Assembly (NCBI RefSeq): GCF_040807025.1
Contig: NC_090981.1
Span: 46,873,817 to 46,937,816 of the forward strand
DNA length: 64,000 bases
Origin: Struthio camelus
Taxonomy: Eukaryota > Chordata > Aves > Struthioniformes > Struthionidae
Direction of reading: 5' to 3'
Shown here: positions 51,304 to 64,000 of the stretch, piece after piece
Position numbering within the stretch: the stretch's first letter is position 1
How the letters are laid out: each line of letters begins with the position of its first letter
Notes under the pieces: model-generated
What the model was told of the DNA's origin: nothing
What the model saw: only the letters and a program-made list of their open reading frames with translations
Databases searched by the model: none
Made by a program: the position numbers and the translations under genes

Positions 51304-54300
51304 AGGAAACAGTAAGACAGGAAGCCATTTTATCTGTGCTTCAGAAGTATTGTTGGAAAGGAAATCTCAACTACTTGTTTCTAGAAAACCGAGAACTATC
51401 TTAGCTTGTAACTATTACTGCTCTTTTCTTTTTTAAGTAGTAGTGCTCAAAAGACTTTTATGCAAGATGGTGAGGTATAATTATTACAGAATAAAGGATA
51501 TCTCTTTGTAATAGTACTATGCCTTACCTGGAAATCCTTTTTTCTTTCAGTCAGAAACCCAATGCTTTATCAAATAACTAGCAACATCTATACAGTTCTG
51601 TTCGCAGGGTAAAACTGCTCTTAATACAAACACACTCATGCAGCATAGTGAAGACGGGGACCACCAAGGTCTGCAAGGTGGAGCCTGGGAAAGCTCCCCA
51701 GGGCAGCTGAGGACATCCTGCAGGTCAGGACGGCAGGATGAGGTATTAAAGACTGGCGCCTAGTCTAAGATGTAGGCACTTTGTTAAGTTTCTTTTTAAG
51801 ACACTTAAGAAAAAAAAAAAAACACACACACACAAAACAAAAACCAAAAAAGCACCTGCAAAGGTTTACATATGTTCTAAGAATTACACCCTTAGGAACA
51901 GGGTTAGTTTCCTTTAGCGTCTCTTGTGCAGATAAACATTTAGTGCAAATAACACATGCACTATAAATATCACCCTCACTTAAATAACAGAGATTACATC
52001 CTCAGTTTATCTGTCATAGGGACTAAACACCCGCAATGACCTGTCTCGTAATCAAAGGGGAAAAGGGTCTAGAAACAGGATAGAAACTTAGAAATTAAGC
52101 CTACGAATAGCAATATAACTATAAAAATCACGATTTATATTAAAATGAGACCTCTTGCTCAGCAAAAAAGAGGATGAGAAAGCCCATAAAGTCAGTCAAA
52201 AAAACGACGCTATGGAAGCATCAGGTCACTTTGCCTACACTGATCTCATGTAGGAAGCAAGAGTTCAAGTGGGAGTAAAGTACTACCCAAATACCTTTGT
52301 CTATAAGAATCCATACTGAAATGCAGAAAGCACATGAAAAGGAGCACATCCGTGAAGAGGCTTTCTTCCAAATTCTGCCAAAAGAACCCTGCATTTTCAG
52401 AGATTTCAAAACATAATCTTAACCACAATGTTTGGAATCTGCAAAATTTGCACTGTGAAATGTGATATTGTTATCAACGGACATTCTCCTTCGACTTTTC
52501 AACTACAAGAGGCCAAAAATACCCAGAATTTGCTTGCCCTTAAACAGTAAAATTTATTATTAACTGAAAGCTATAAAGAAAGCATTTAAATGTGAAAACC
52601 TCAAGCATTTATTTGAAATGCACCACTATTAGAGATGGCTAACCATGTTTTATTCACTATAAATTTTGCTCTCCCGTTAAGTACAAATGTCAACTTTTAG
52701 ATGTGAATACAGCTTCGCGTGGCAATAGAATCCTGAAGTGAATTTTATCTTAATATGCTCACAGTATTAAAATGACTAACGTCATTGCTTTTTAACATAG
52801 GAAAAACTAGTTCCACAATGAATGAGGAAAAACATTAACTCAATATATCAACTCAATTAGTTAATACTCCTTGTCAAAAGAGCATGAAGTCTGAGCAAAA
52901 GTAATTTACCAAATTCAACAGGATTTTTCAAATTCTGCATAAAATGACAGGCCAAAGCAACTGGAAGAACACAAAAACACTGTACTAAGTACAGTCCTTC
53001 CAAGCAATCTCTATTTTCTCTGCACTCACTGATTTATGTTAGGTTCAAGTTATGAATATTAATGAGCACAAAATCATCCAACTCAAATTTATGTACAGCA
53101 GAAAAAATGCAACAGGTTCAAAAACAAGTTCTAAACTTACCCATCTTTAAAAAATAACAAAGCCAACTTTTAAAGAGGAATTTCAATCCCATAATTTTTA
53201 CTCAATGATGTTAAAGCCCACCACACAATGGATGAAAAACAATTATGATTACTGCAGTTCTTTTGAACTTTTAAGAGCAAACCTGTTTCCCTCCCACTGT
53301 ATATTTTATTTTAAAAAATAACATAACACAGTAAAACTAAGTAGGGGCAAAAGTAAAAAATGTCAAAAGAAATGCACAGGTTTGGTTTCCCTTTGATACG
53401 CTGTTAGTATCTCAACAGAGAATTCAGAGGAAAACTACAAGGCTGGCTGTTCTTCACACTCATTTTCCTTGATACCTTTACTATCGAAATGGTTGGTCGC
53501 AATCGCCTCTAAAAGTATCGTACTCTCCCAGCGTTTGCCTATATTTTCTCCTTGTTACTATCATTCAAATAATTTAACAAACATCTCCTCCCGTAGGTCT
53601 TGCTCCTTTCTGCTTTTATTCTCCACAGGTGGGCTATGATGTATATTTTTTGTCTTGTTTTCAAATAGCTACAATCTCACCTTCCCCATATCTCCAGATA
53701 TGGCTTCGGGTCAGAACAATTCAGGTACTGCCTACCACTTGGGTAGCATATACATCAACTTTTAATCTTAGTTCACCTAGCTACATCCAGGCAACATCTG
53801 CTATGGACATCTTATTAATGTTAGTTTATCAGGCCTCAAAACCCCTTTACTTTCATCATCTTCATCCAGATTATGGATGATTTGTACACAAATGTCTGAT
53901 TTCTCAAATACTGCATATTCCTCCTTTCATATTCCTGTACAAGTTCTTGATCTTTTACTTACTGGAAATTTCTCTGTTCATAGAGTGCTATTGCATTCTA
54001 ATATAATGGAAACAGTGACTCTTACGAAGGGCACGGACAGGCACTACAGATTATCATAATACCAAAATAATAACCCAGCAAAAACGTTCCACATTTAAAA
54101 ACTCCCATAGTACGAAACATTCATATATGTAAACATGCATCACAAATCCATCTCAAAATTATGAGGCCATCTTTACTTCTCTTTTTATTCTTAACATTTA
54201 CTACTTTTGATTAAATCATTAAGCAGCTTTTAAAATATACTGAGAAGCGGCAGCATGTGAAAACATACAATTATTTTTCCCATTTAGGATAAGAAAATGA

Positions 54301-57300
54301 ATACATCTCCATTTTTTAAATCTCATTTTGCTTTAAACGCCAATAAATAATATGACAGAAAGCATTCTGCAACTAAAATGACACTAACAGAATCACTGAT
54401 GAGAAATTGTTAGCGTAAATTTCTCACCTAGTTGTAAACAATCATTGCATCAACAAATCACATTTGTCAGGCAAACTAAAGAAAAAAAGTAACAAGTCTT
54501 CTACAGAGTGAGTAGTAGTCCTGTAAATAAAACATATCAAAAAAGGCTGGCCCTCGATGAAACCAGATGTGACATGCTGAGAAAAAACAGTATTTATAGT
54601 TGCAGCTTTTACTACTCACTGAAATATTTAGTGAACTCTGTTCAAATTAGAAAAGTGATGAAAAAAATATATTCAATGTTAATGCAACTATCTTTAAAAA
54701 AAGATTTATTGCCACCTACTGCTTTTTAAAAATATTGAAGATCTAGCTTCTTATAAACCCTGCATTCTAATTTCACAGTAACAGATGTGCATATGATAAA
54801 ATTAAAATCCAAAGATTTAAACAATTCAAAACAAAATCATTTCAAAACTTCAACTGGAATAATTCACCTCCTAGGAATTTATTCAAAACGAAATCCAGTT
54901 TTATAGCTCTCAGCAGCACACTGCCTGCATTAGCAGCTGATAGCTTCTAAAAACTGTACAAAGAGGAAGCATAACAATTAGTGCATTTTCTGAAAATTAC
55001 AGATAATATCCATACACGAAGTACAAAAGCTACTTCTTTAAAAACCCAATGTTCTTTATGCTAGCACGTTAGACACTTCCCTGATATTCCGTTCAACCAT
55101 CACTTTCATCAGATTGTCTGAACATAAAACATCATTAAGACGGTACTTATTTACATAAGTTCTTCTGGTGACGTGGGTACTGTTGATAATTTTTGAGATC
55201 ACATCTTAAGAGGCTTGCACTGTTAAGAAAAGTCACAAAAATCTCAGCTACTCTCAGGCAGTCTCACATTTCATGGAGCATATGGCAAAGGACGAATACG
55301 TGTACCAAAGCAGCTCAGAACACACACAGGTGGGAACAACAACAAATTGTACTAGTTATTTTTAAAAATCTACTCCAGTCTTGTGATTGCTGACTCATTT
55401 TTAATAATATGGCATGCTTTAGTCACTGGTCACTCAATAACTTATCTGCAAACATGTAAACTGCACATTACAAAGGATAAAGCTAGAAAAAAAGCCATTC
55501 GGTCCTTTATATAAAGGACAGCAAAAAGAAAATAATTTAAAAATCAATTTTAAATAAAATTTAAATTATGTTTAGAAGAGTTTTAGGAAAGATTTCCAAA
55601 ACCCTATATTTAAATAGGTCACAAACAAAAGCAAGGCATCAGAAGCAAATCAACCCCCTATGACCACAGCTCGTTTTCTGCAATAGGTCAATTGCATTTG
55701 GTGACATGCCCATGCCATCATTTGATTTATTTTTCCTTGCAAACAAGGCACTATGGGCAGTGAAATTACAATTTCTTCCCGACCATTCCACAAGAACAAC
55801 TAGATGCAGATGAAAAAACGTGGAAATTCTGAACAACAGAAGTTTAAAGTGTCTTTCTAATCCGCATCTTCTTGCCAATATTATAAGGTGAACTGCATAT
55901 AGTACTACAGCTTCCTTAACACTTGGAATGATACAGACTAATGGTACTCAGATGAAGACTGAAAGCATATTTTTCACTCAATTAAAATTGCACCACTACC
56001 TGGTGGACCAATCAAACACATCCCAAGGCCAAAGACAGATTATGTTTTTACAGTTGTCAACAGAGCTCCTTTTAATATGTGTGTGGGTGAGCCCATCTTT
56101 GACTGAAGGAATAAAACAGTGAAGGGGAAGACAGGGAAATGGACTCAGGAGTACATTCTCCTTTCTTTATACGGGTATTAAAATCAGCTATGTAACAAAT
56201 TTTCACTTTATAAATGGGGATACAAATAAGGAGAACATGACATTTTATAAAGCACTTTTTCTGCCATTTCCTGCGTTACATATAGACAGCTTAAGAGGAA
56301 AATTAAATTTCCTAACTTAAAATAACTTTAGCAAAATGACAGAGAAAAAACTAACTTTTGTAATTACCTAATGAAGACTTATAATTACATACTATGCGTA
56401 CCTTAAACTGGCAATGCCAATTATCTAATTGGCAGAACTCATAGTAGCTGACATATCAGACTTGACGCAGTGAGAAAAAGCAGACATTCATTTACATAAA
56501 GATTAGATACGAGCACAGCGACCCAGAGAACCTCTTAGGCACTGAACATTTTCCCCACAGTAGTTTTTGAGACAAATAATTCAATTTGAATCAAAGGGAA
56601 AAAATGAAGACTAGAATCTCAAAATACTACTGAAGCGCTGGAAAAAGACAAAACAAATTCAAATGCTTCACATTTCAATCTCAGCAAAGTTAATTCTCAA
56701 ACTGGGCTTACCCTCAGGCACCAAAATTAGTAGAACCTTTTGGAAAACAGCTTTAATTTTGTGTTATAAATTCTTAAAAGTAGACAAAAATACTTCACAG
56801 GCAAGCTCTTAAAAAAATCCCCCAAGAACAGAAATATTTAGATACAGGACAAAGTGGAATAGAAAAGCCCATTAAAATTATTAACTCCTTATTCTAATTT
56901 CTGAGTTACTGAGAACTCTAAAACTGTTACTAAAGTTTTTAAAATTTGACTTAGCTTCCTACTATTTGTTTTGTATTTTCATTACACTCATCTGACTATT
57001 ATACACAACTAATGCATTCCTTTCCCCATGCAGCATCATAAGAACATCTAACATGGAACTGAGGTGTAGTAACAAACTAAAATGATTTGAAATGACAGAG
57101 TAATTACAACAGTAGGCAAAATTACCCATTCAGACCCTATCCATTCAGATACACCCTCTAGTAATCAACATTAACAAATGAAATAATAGCCACAGATGAC
57201 ACTGTAATGTCTTGGAGAATTATGTCCAGCTTCATTCCATTTCACATTGGCGTCCCTTTTATGCACGTGACACAGCAAATTATTTTAACGTGTTTACTGA

Positions 57301-60300
57301 ACTCCTCTTATCTTTTTGCCTTCCATGCGTGATGGAAATTTCACGGCCTAACAAGAGTGAAAAACTAAACCTTTATGCTTCTTGTTCATATAACAACCTG
57401 ATTACAAATTGCTTTCTTTAAGGAATTTATAAAAGACAAACTTTCACTGGCCATGTTAGAAAATATGTTAGCTTGCAAAAGTACGCAAGCATTAGAGGTC
57501 AACAAAAAAAAACTCCACGGATTTACAAGCTTCATGAAACAAGGACAAATCCTGGACTCTTTTTATTCTGACTCATGTTGAAAGACTGTTAAGAGAGGCT
57601 GGATAACTAACATGAAACACATTCTGTCTTCAACAGCACATTTCTTGTGCTTTCACTTTTCTAATGAAAGCAAGGAGCGATTAGATCTAGAACCCCTTAA
57701 AAACCCAAGTTAGACTATGAACCCCAAACATTCACAAAGCTGTTGCTCAGAAGTTGTGAGTTGCAGAGAACAAAGTGGTAGCATTACTTAGCACAAAACA
57801 ATCACATTTTCACAGACAGGCATAAAACAAATACTGTGCGCCTAGGCAACGTGCCATGAAAGAAAAATATCAAGTTAGATGAATCTTGCAAACACCCATG
57901 TATTAGTATGTTAGGATCTAAACAGAGAAACATGCTGTTGCTGGACAATCAGTAAACTTTAAAGTAGTCCTACTTAATAGATATCAAGCATCCTTAAGAG
58001 AAACTGTGAGATTTTATAACTACATGGAACTAAGACTAGATTACATCCCAGGTCAAGATTTTACTGACTTAAGTCACATTGGGAACCTCTCAGTCAGGAG
58101 ACATTGCTACACCACATGAGTATCTTTATGACCTTGATCTTGTTGCTGGACCCTACTGATTCTAAAGAAAAAGATCCTTAAAAAAAGGCTAGCCCATACT
58201 TAGTCAAAAAAATGGTTCACTATTTTATGAAGTACCAAGAGCTTTTAATAAACGCATATCAAAGAACATAAATATAGAGAACTGGTCAGTTGGTAGTAAG
58301 AGCACAAAACGTGGACAATAGTAAGCATGCACATATAGTCAGACAAAAAATGCTAACATAATTTGAGTGGCCAGATGCAGATGGTAAATGCAGATAATTG
58401 GGCAGCATTCAGTTTATGAGAAAAACAAGTAAAACCAGGAAATTACTGCTAAGTGAAAAGGTGCTGCAGCACACTAATCGGGAAAGAAACTTAGTTATTG
58501 TTATTTTTAAATTTTTTTAATATGAACTTCTGAAGACTAACACAATGTGCAGCTGTGCATAGGAAGATAAACAGGATGTTGAACTGAAGGACCATATGCA
58601 GACAGGATAAAATGCAGTGGTACACTGTTGCTATTAAAGTCCCGTGAGCTTACATATGCCATTACATAAAACTCAAAGATACTGTCTACAGAAGAAAGCT
58701 ATAGGTTGGCTAATAAACAGTCAGTTCACAATTTGCTTAGACCAACTAATTGGCCTGAAAACCACTGGAACATACAACCGCACTCCGGTGGTTCCCATCT
58801 TATCCAGTCTGAAGTCCTTCACTTGTGAAGACGCTACTGTCAAAGAAGCTCTGTTTGAAATAATCTTATTTTTGCCATGCTTGTTTTTAACTGAATAATG
58901 ATGTTAAGATTTGGCTTCAGCCAAAGAGAAGAGAGTCCCCAGTGAACATATGCACAATTGCCAAAACGATCATTAACTAGAAAAATACCCCAAAGCAATG
59001 GTTTTGTACTACAGAGTTGGCAGGGAGGGGGAAGGAACAGGGAAAGAGTTTCCTCCCCCCATCATTTAATTCATAAAGCAGCTCTGTGGTGTGCTACTTT
59101 TGTCTACGCCTTGCCTTTCCTCACTAAATAATTTGATATTATTATTCTATTATTTTATAGGCTAGAGGAGGCAACAGGCGAAGAACGAAATCCCCAGGAA
59201 GCGCTAGATACAGTGCTGCTGCCTATTTTCCCTGGAGCAGAATCCTGAAAACCTGAGCCTGCCACTGGTACCACCAATGATCACTGAACGGGACAGCACT
59301 GCCTGCTAAGCTGAGAGTGAAACAGGAAAAGCAGCAGGCTCAGCTTTCTGGAGCAAACCAGTCTCACTGCCATTCTTGGGAGACAAAACTCTATTCTGGC
59401 CATGCAGCTGAGGAATCTTGAGTTGGCTTTGGATATCCAAAAGAGTATCTAAAACAGGAGCCTGTTTAGAAAAGTATTCCCAAAGGAAAAATTACTTTGC
59501 TTTTCTTGAGAAGGTTGTTTGTATGAATCAAAACAATATTTTGTTTAAATATTGTACTGTTTAAATTACTGTTTAAACCTTTCAAATTGATTTGCACAAT
59601 AGTCCTATTTTAGAAAAATAAATTTTAACAGGAGTTTCAAGTGTTCAAATGCAGCAAGCACACATAATATAATGGGAATAATACAATGGGATTGATAGAA
59701 TGATTCATATTGTTCCATAGTAGATGGAAAAATCAATTGGTAGAATCAATTTCACATATTCTGTCTGAAGGTATATTTGGTCTGGGTAGTAAAATTTCTG
59801 CAGCTATTACATAAAGATGCCCATTAAAAAGAGGAGTTTTTTTATTTGAGAAAAGTATTCCTAAATAATTTGAATATCTGGAAAATAAAGTTGTCATTTG
59901 GAGAATTTCTATTGTGTAAGGACTGCCAGGAATAATTGGCTCTTGCAGCAGGAAATTTGGAGCAGCTGAAGGTAGTTCAAAATAACAAAGATATCTACAG
60001 CAAGTTCTTTTTCCTTCCTCTCTATAAGAGAAACTTGAAAGGAAGACAGGCATTTATCGGCATTCCACTTCAGCACCTTAAATTTTAGGTAATACTTCTT
60101 TAACAAGGTTTAGAATACACCCATAAGTAATATAGCATTGCCACAATTACTGAAAAAATAAACATCCCCGCTTCCCCCTCCCCCCCCCCCAAAAAAAAAA
60201 CAAACAACTTTTGCACAAAGCAGCTGCTTGATTCACCTTTGGCTAGGTGTCTGTCCTGATGACTGCGGAAAGGAAGGGAAGGGGGAGCAGAAAACAGACA

Positions 60301-60950
60301 ACTTCTATGCATATTAGAAGCAGTGAAACCTCTTTAAATTATACATACAAGAGCTCCCTAATGTTTAGAGTACTGAGTACATATTCTACAGCTTTACAGA
60401 TACTGACACAGTTTTAGGATTTCTAAGCAGAACCTTAATTACCATTAGAAAATACTTTACAACTTTTCAGGAAATCCTCCAAACCAAATGCAAACTCATG
60501 CCATACCGTCTTCCCGACTTACAAAGCAGACGAGTAATTCTAAGGTAACTATGGACTAAAAACACCATCTAAACATGTGTTATACATGAATCCCAACAGT
60601 GACAATTTCAAACTCGGTGTTACACTATTCATCATTTTCACTGAAAACATTCCTTTTATGTGTGTATTGACCAACGATAATGGACAGAAAAAAGACAATA
60701 ACGTAAGCTGCTTGCTACAGAAGTCTACAGTGAAAAAACACCCAATCTTATTTCTTTTTGCCATGCAACTCTTCCACTTTGTGTCATGAAGGGGAAAAAC
60801 AGGATGAAAGTTGAGATCTGCACTCAATATGAAGTAAGACTGAACAAATATTGTTCCCTGGAAGGGACCCCAAAAGACTTACAGGCCAATGAAAACTACT
60901 TAAACACAGTTGTGAGAAGCAGCTAGCCCAGTATTAATATGAGAATGTGC

Positions 60951-60993
60951 AGTATATGATAATATACTATATGACAGTATATTATCATATACT
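60951..60993. repeat. Perfect 18-bp inverted repeat with 7-base loop
   Basis: AGTATATGATAATATACT (60951-60968) and its exact reverse complement AGTATATTATCATATACT (60976-60993) are separated by ATATGAC. ATATACTATATGACAG also occurs twice as a direct repeat here. It lies in the large IPO11 intron. Confidence 0.9.
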
Positions 60994-61262
60994 ATATGAC
61001 AGCACAGGATAATAAAATATACAGTCCTGTTTCCTCACTTTGACATATAAGGAAGTTTACTGCATTGCTAAGAAATGCAATAAAGAGTTAATATAATGTG
61101 GTATGAACACTCTTAAATATTTTGCCGTATATTTAGCCACAAACAAAGATGCAATAAAATTACTCATTCCTGAATATTAACCTGCAGAATCGTGAGAGAT
61201 TTTTAAAAACATCTTGAGGGCCTTCTTAGTATTCTTGTATAATGCATTTTAAATTTGCTCAC

Positions 61263-61384
61263 CTATTCACTGATGGCAGAAGTGACAGCAACGCCAAAGC
61301 AGAAAGTTTTCGTCTTTCTGGCTGAGTGATGTTATCCATCCGATCAACCCACATTTCAATCATGTTACCGAGAATTTGGTCCAA
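61263..61384 (-). CDS. IPO11: IPO11 internal coding exon, fourth from the end
   Basis: This 122-bp exon enters in phase 0 and leaves two bases (AG) for a codon split with the next exon. It encodes 40 residues, including EMWVDRMDNITQPERRKLSA and ALLSLLPSVN, closely matching the C-terminal region of vertebrate importin-11. The acceptor is CTTTTTCCCCTTCTTCAG upstream of 61384. The donor AATAG/GTGAGC is at 61263/61262. AG plus the first T of the exon at 41463 restores a serine codon, giving SVNSVIQDKF. That split codon is direct support for the exon order across the LRRC70-bearing intron. Confidence 0.93.
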
Positions 61385-61660
61385 CTGAAGAAGGGGAAAA
61401 AGAAATATATTGCATATAATAAACTTACAGATAAACTGCTCTGTTGTATTGCAATGTATAAGAAAACAGAATGTTTCAGTTAATGCACGCCCACTTAATT
61501 TAGTATATTAGAAAAACACTAATTTAGCAATCAATTTGGAGACATTCAGTCTGGGAAAGTGACCATCCAGTTATGTACAGATGATAAAAAATCTGCAGCA
61601 ACAGTCTACTTGTATCATCTATGACAGTGCTTCCAGGACTTCTTCCTTCCCTGAGTATTT

Positions 61661-61696
61661 CCATTTTAGTATTGTCTTCCATTTTAGTATTGTCTT
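61661..61696. repeat. Perfect 18-bp tandem duplication
   Basis: CCATTTTAGTATTGTCTT occurs twice head to tail inside an IPO11 intron. Confidence 0.95.
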
Positions 61697-62460
61697 CTCT
61701 TGTCAAAGAGCTCTGGAGCCCAGCCATCTCTACCTCAGGGACTAAGAAGTATCAAAGCTTGTCATCAGAGCTAAGAACACAGCAGGACACTCACTGTACG
61801 GTACACCTAAAGTTTTAGTAATGTGTTCGATTCATGCTTAATTTTCAGTTAACAGAGAGATTACCTACCAGCTGAGCATAAATGACTTAAGTTTTGAGAC
61901 CTGCTGTTGTCTGTCTTTCAGAATATTCCTATCACAGCAGTCCTCAGTTCCCTAATAATAACAGCAGCATGCTGTGCAAAGAATATGCATACACAAAGAC
62001 GACACAGTTAAAACAGGTTCCAAATCTAAATGAATATTTCTGTTAGGGTGTATGAATAAAGGCTAATCACAGAGAACACAAAAAGCCAGCAAAGATAAGA
62101 AACACGGACAGGCAGAACCACCTGAGTAACCTAATCAGTGAAAATGAAGCACAATGAATCAGCTACTTCTAGAGACTATCAAAGGAGAATGATTAGATCG
62201 TTGTCCCTGGTGTGAAACCACCAAGATGAGTCCAGGAAAGAAGCTCTCGTCATGTAGTGCCAAATAAATTAAAGGGACTTATTATAGGATGCAGAGGGAA
62301 GAGAAATCAGAGACTGGGTAAATCTTATGAGATGCTTAAGGGGATTGTGGAATGTATAAAACTTATTACAGATATTCAGGGGAAGAATGAAAGGAGGGGG
62401 AAGGGAGGGATCAAGTTGGATCAGGGAGGAACAAGCATGGAAAATATAGGGAAAACTTCT

Positions 62461-62495
62461 TCAAAAGAATGCAAGAATGTCAAAAGAATGCAAGA
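62461..62495. repeat. 16-bp direct repeat with 19-bp period
   Basis: TCAAAAGAATGCAAGA occurs at 62461-62476 and 62480-62495, ending 45 bp from the IPO11 donor at 62540. Confidence 0.9.
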
Positions 62496-62540
62496 CTTCA
62501 ATATCCAGTCCAGCTGAAATACCCAGACAAATATCCTTAC

Positions 62541-62654
62541 CTCCTGACCCAATTCACAAGCCATCTGGCTCAAAAGTAATGAAAAAAAACTTGTGTTTTG
62601 TAGTAGAACTCTACCCATGACCCCCAGATAAGTAGACATCACCATTGGATATCT
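62541..62654 (-). CDS. IPO11: IPO11 (importin-11), internal coding exon, fifth from the end
   Basis: This is the first of five IPO11 exons in the window, read on the minus strand. Importin-11 is a karyopherin-beta receptor that binds cargo in the cytoplasm, passes the nuclear pore and releases cargo on binding RanGTP. The exon is 114 bp, phase 0 at both ends, and encodes 38 residues from RYPMVMSTYLGVMG to MACELGQE. These fit the alpha-helical HEAT-type repeats of the C-terminal third. The acceptor is a pyrimidine-rich TTCTATTTCAG at about 62655-62665 and the donor GAG/GTAAGG is at 62541/62540. Joining it in phase to the next exon continues into LDQILGNMIEMWVDRMD, which I recognise as importin-11. 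Earlier exons, roughly 780 residues if the protein has the usual length near 975, lie outside the window. Confidence 0.9.
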
Positions 62655-64000
62655 CTGAAATAGAAGTAAATTAGAAAAAAAAAATTAGTTTGACTAAGAA
62701 AAAGAATACTTAACGTACAACAAAGAAATACACGGAGAATACTTGCATGCATCCTTCCTTGATGTATTTTATTAAATTAGAAATTATAAACTGTACTATA
62801 AAAGCCCCTCAGAACACAATGTTGAGGAATCATTACCAAGAAGTTTCTTGGTTCTTAGAAGAGGAAAACTATGGCAATCTCAAGCTCAGTTTTTGCCAAA
62901 CAGCAAAGACAACTCAAAGTGATTTACATATTAAATCCTGCATCTTTTAAAGTTTATTATGATTCAAAAATACTATTTTAACGACATTTAGAAATGCCTA
63001 CTATTTCTAAAGTTACACAGTTTATCTGAAAGTAATTATATGCATTTGCCAAAAACTAACTTGTGTCTCAAAACTAACTGGCTGCAGTAAAATAACTCAT
63101 TTTTTATGGCTAGTTATTACTTTTCATTTTAAAAGACACTACAGTTGCATTTGTATTAAATTCAGCATTCAGCAAGACGAAAGCAGGTATTTTGTGGAAC
63201 TGCTTACTTGAAAAACAAAAGGCCAATGTTTACCTGAAAAAGGTAATTAATACATTTTTGAATATTTGGAAGTGAATTTATTATGATCTTAGATCAGAAC
63301 ATGTTTTTAATAATCTTCTCTCCAGTTTTAATCTGTATAGTTTCGTATCCTTCCTCAAACTGCAAACTGTTCAAATTCTCTTTTTTGTATTTTGTACAGC
63401 AACAAGTACATTGATAAGTAATATTACTCAGTTTAATCTCGGGAGTATCTTGGTTAACTCAATGATAATGGGAGCCAAATATTGATACCTTGAAGTCTTC
63501 AACTCTGAAAGAAGCAAAGGTTTTGCTCCAAAAATCATAAGCATAGAAATTTCCACCCACTGACTTTGCTGACAAAAGTAATTTTTCTACTGTGGTAGCT
63601 GCAAAGTTCAACAGTTTAAAAAAAAAAAAAAAAAGCATGCTGTATTTTAATTCTTTTGGTCCAATACCAGAATTTCTTGAAGGCAAAGAGCTGCACAAAA
63701 ATCACTAGCAGAAGGAGAGAACAAAAGTATTAAAACAGTTCAGACAAGCATTTTGAATATCTCAAGATGATGCAGTGCACCTCAGATGCATGCTATTTCC
63801 TGTTCTGTGATTTTTCTCTGTCTGAGGATATCAACATGGACAGAAAAAACCCCTCCACTGCAGCGGCCACTTAGAAGTCTAATAATTCACTCATTTATTC
63901 CATTAGTGTGGGAAAATGATAATGTACACCCTAGCTACTACTATGAATTTAGGAATGGTATTGCTCATGTTTACCTTTTAAAAACAAAAAATGCTGAACA
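62655..64000 (-). other. IPO11: IPO11 intron, partial (runs off the window)
   Basis: Sequence upstream of the acceptor at 62655. No further IPO11 exon could be read up to position 64000. It contains an A17 tract at 63618-63634. The next upstream exon presumably lies beyond the window edge. Confidence 0.7.

Larger units (their letters stand above)
41464..61262 (-). other. IPO11: IPO11 intron (19,799 bp) hosting LRRC70
   Basis: A split serine codon (AG/T) shared by the exons at 61263 and 41463 proves they are neighbours in the mRNA, so the whole of LRRC70 lies in this intron. Outside LRRC70 (41464-48643 and 51300-61262) I see unique AT-rich DNA, short palindromes at 47642-47657 and 55502-55519, a possible CR1 remnant at 47528-47575, a C/A homopolymer junction at 60165-60200 and a perfect inverted repeat at 60951-60993. 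No further exon or RNA gene was recognised. Confidence 0.85.
61385..62540 (-). other. IPO11: IPO11 short intron (1,156 bp)
   Basis: Bounded by GAG/GTAAGG and CTTCTTCAG. It contains a perfect two-copy 18-bp tandem repeat (61661-61696), a two-copy 16-bp repeat with a 19-bp period (62461-62495) and a purine-rich, GGA-rich stretch at 62375-62440. It has no gene content. Confidence 0.85.

Noticed and set aside
59733..60106. 106- and 65-codon minus-strand frames considered as extra IPO11 exons
   Set aside because: The IPO11 mRNA is already continuous from 61263 to 41463 through a split serine codon, and these peptides do not resemble importin-11.
1..64000. CRISPR arrays, operons, phage or insertion sequences
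   Set aside because: No regularly spaced repeats, ribosome-binding-site-linked gene rows or transposase frames; the sequence is vertebrate nuclear DNA.

Overview
The window looks like ordinary vertebrate nuclear DNA, most likely from a bird and otherwise another sauropsid. It is AT-rich, interspersed repeats are sparse, exons are short and lie between kilobase introns with GT-AG borders, and two genes with clear vertebrate orthologues can be read. There is no operon structure, CRISPR array, phage or other prokaryotic content. The bird assignment is an inference from low repeat density and gene order.

Right half (about 25.0-64.0 kb), minus strand: the 3' end of IPO11 (importin-11, a nuclear import receptor of the importin-beta family). 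Five coding exons join in frame: 62654-62541, 61384-61263, 41463-41368, 35412-35328 and 25363-25199. Together they encode about 193 C-terminal residues, ending in LQEFLQGF followed by TAA. A poly(A) signal lies at 25008-25003. The rest of the gene lies beyond position 64000. The 19.8-kb intron between the second and third of these exons holds a complete same-strand gene, LRRC70 (synleurin), with an intronless 641-codon reading frame at 50569-48644. It is a type I membrane protein with extracellular leucine-rich repeats. A candidate 5' non-coding exon (donor at 51095/51094) and an RFX-type X-box (51290-51303) lie upstream. IPO11 with LRRC70 nested in it on the same strand is also the human arrangement.

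Left part (1-25 kb), downstream of IPO11: no protein-coding gene could be recognised. It holds an orphan CpG island (about 18.82-20.22 kb) next to a long AT/CA dinucleotide tract (20.24-20.59 kb). A second, weaker GC-rich patch lies at 7.6-8.3 kb. Good minus-strand splice donors at 18813, 6963 and 581 would fit a long non-coding RNA starting at the island. Parts of this region, such as 17.9-18.1 kb, look like conserved non-coding DNA with clustered TAAT homeodomain cores.

No undescribed multi-gene system was found. The items most worth a second look are the orphan CpG island with its possible transcript, an exon-like open frame 66 bp upstream of the last IPO11 exon (25590-25430), an open frame without an ATG at 7106-6893, the X-box near LRRC70, and several perfect inverted repeats.
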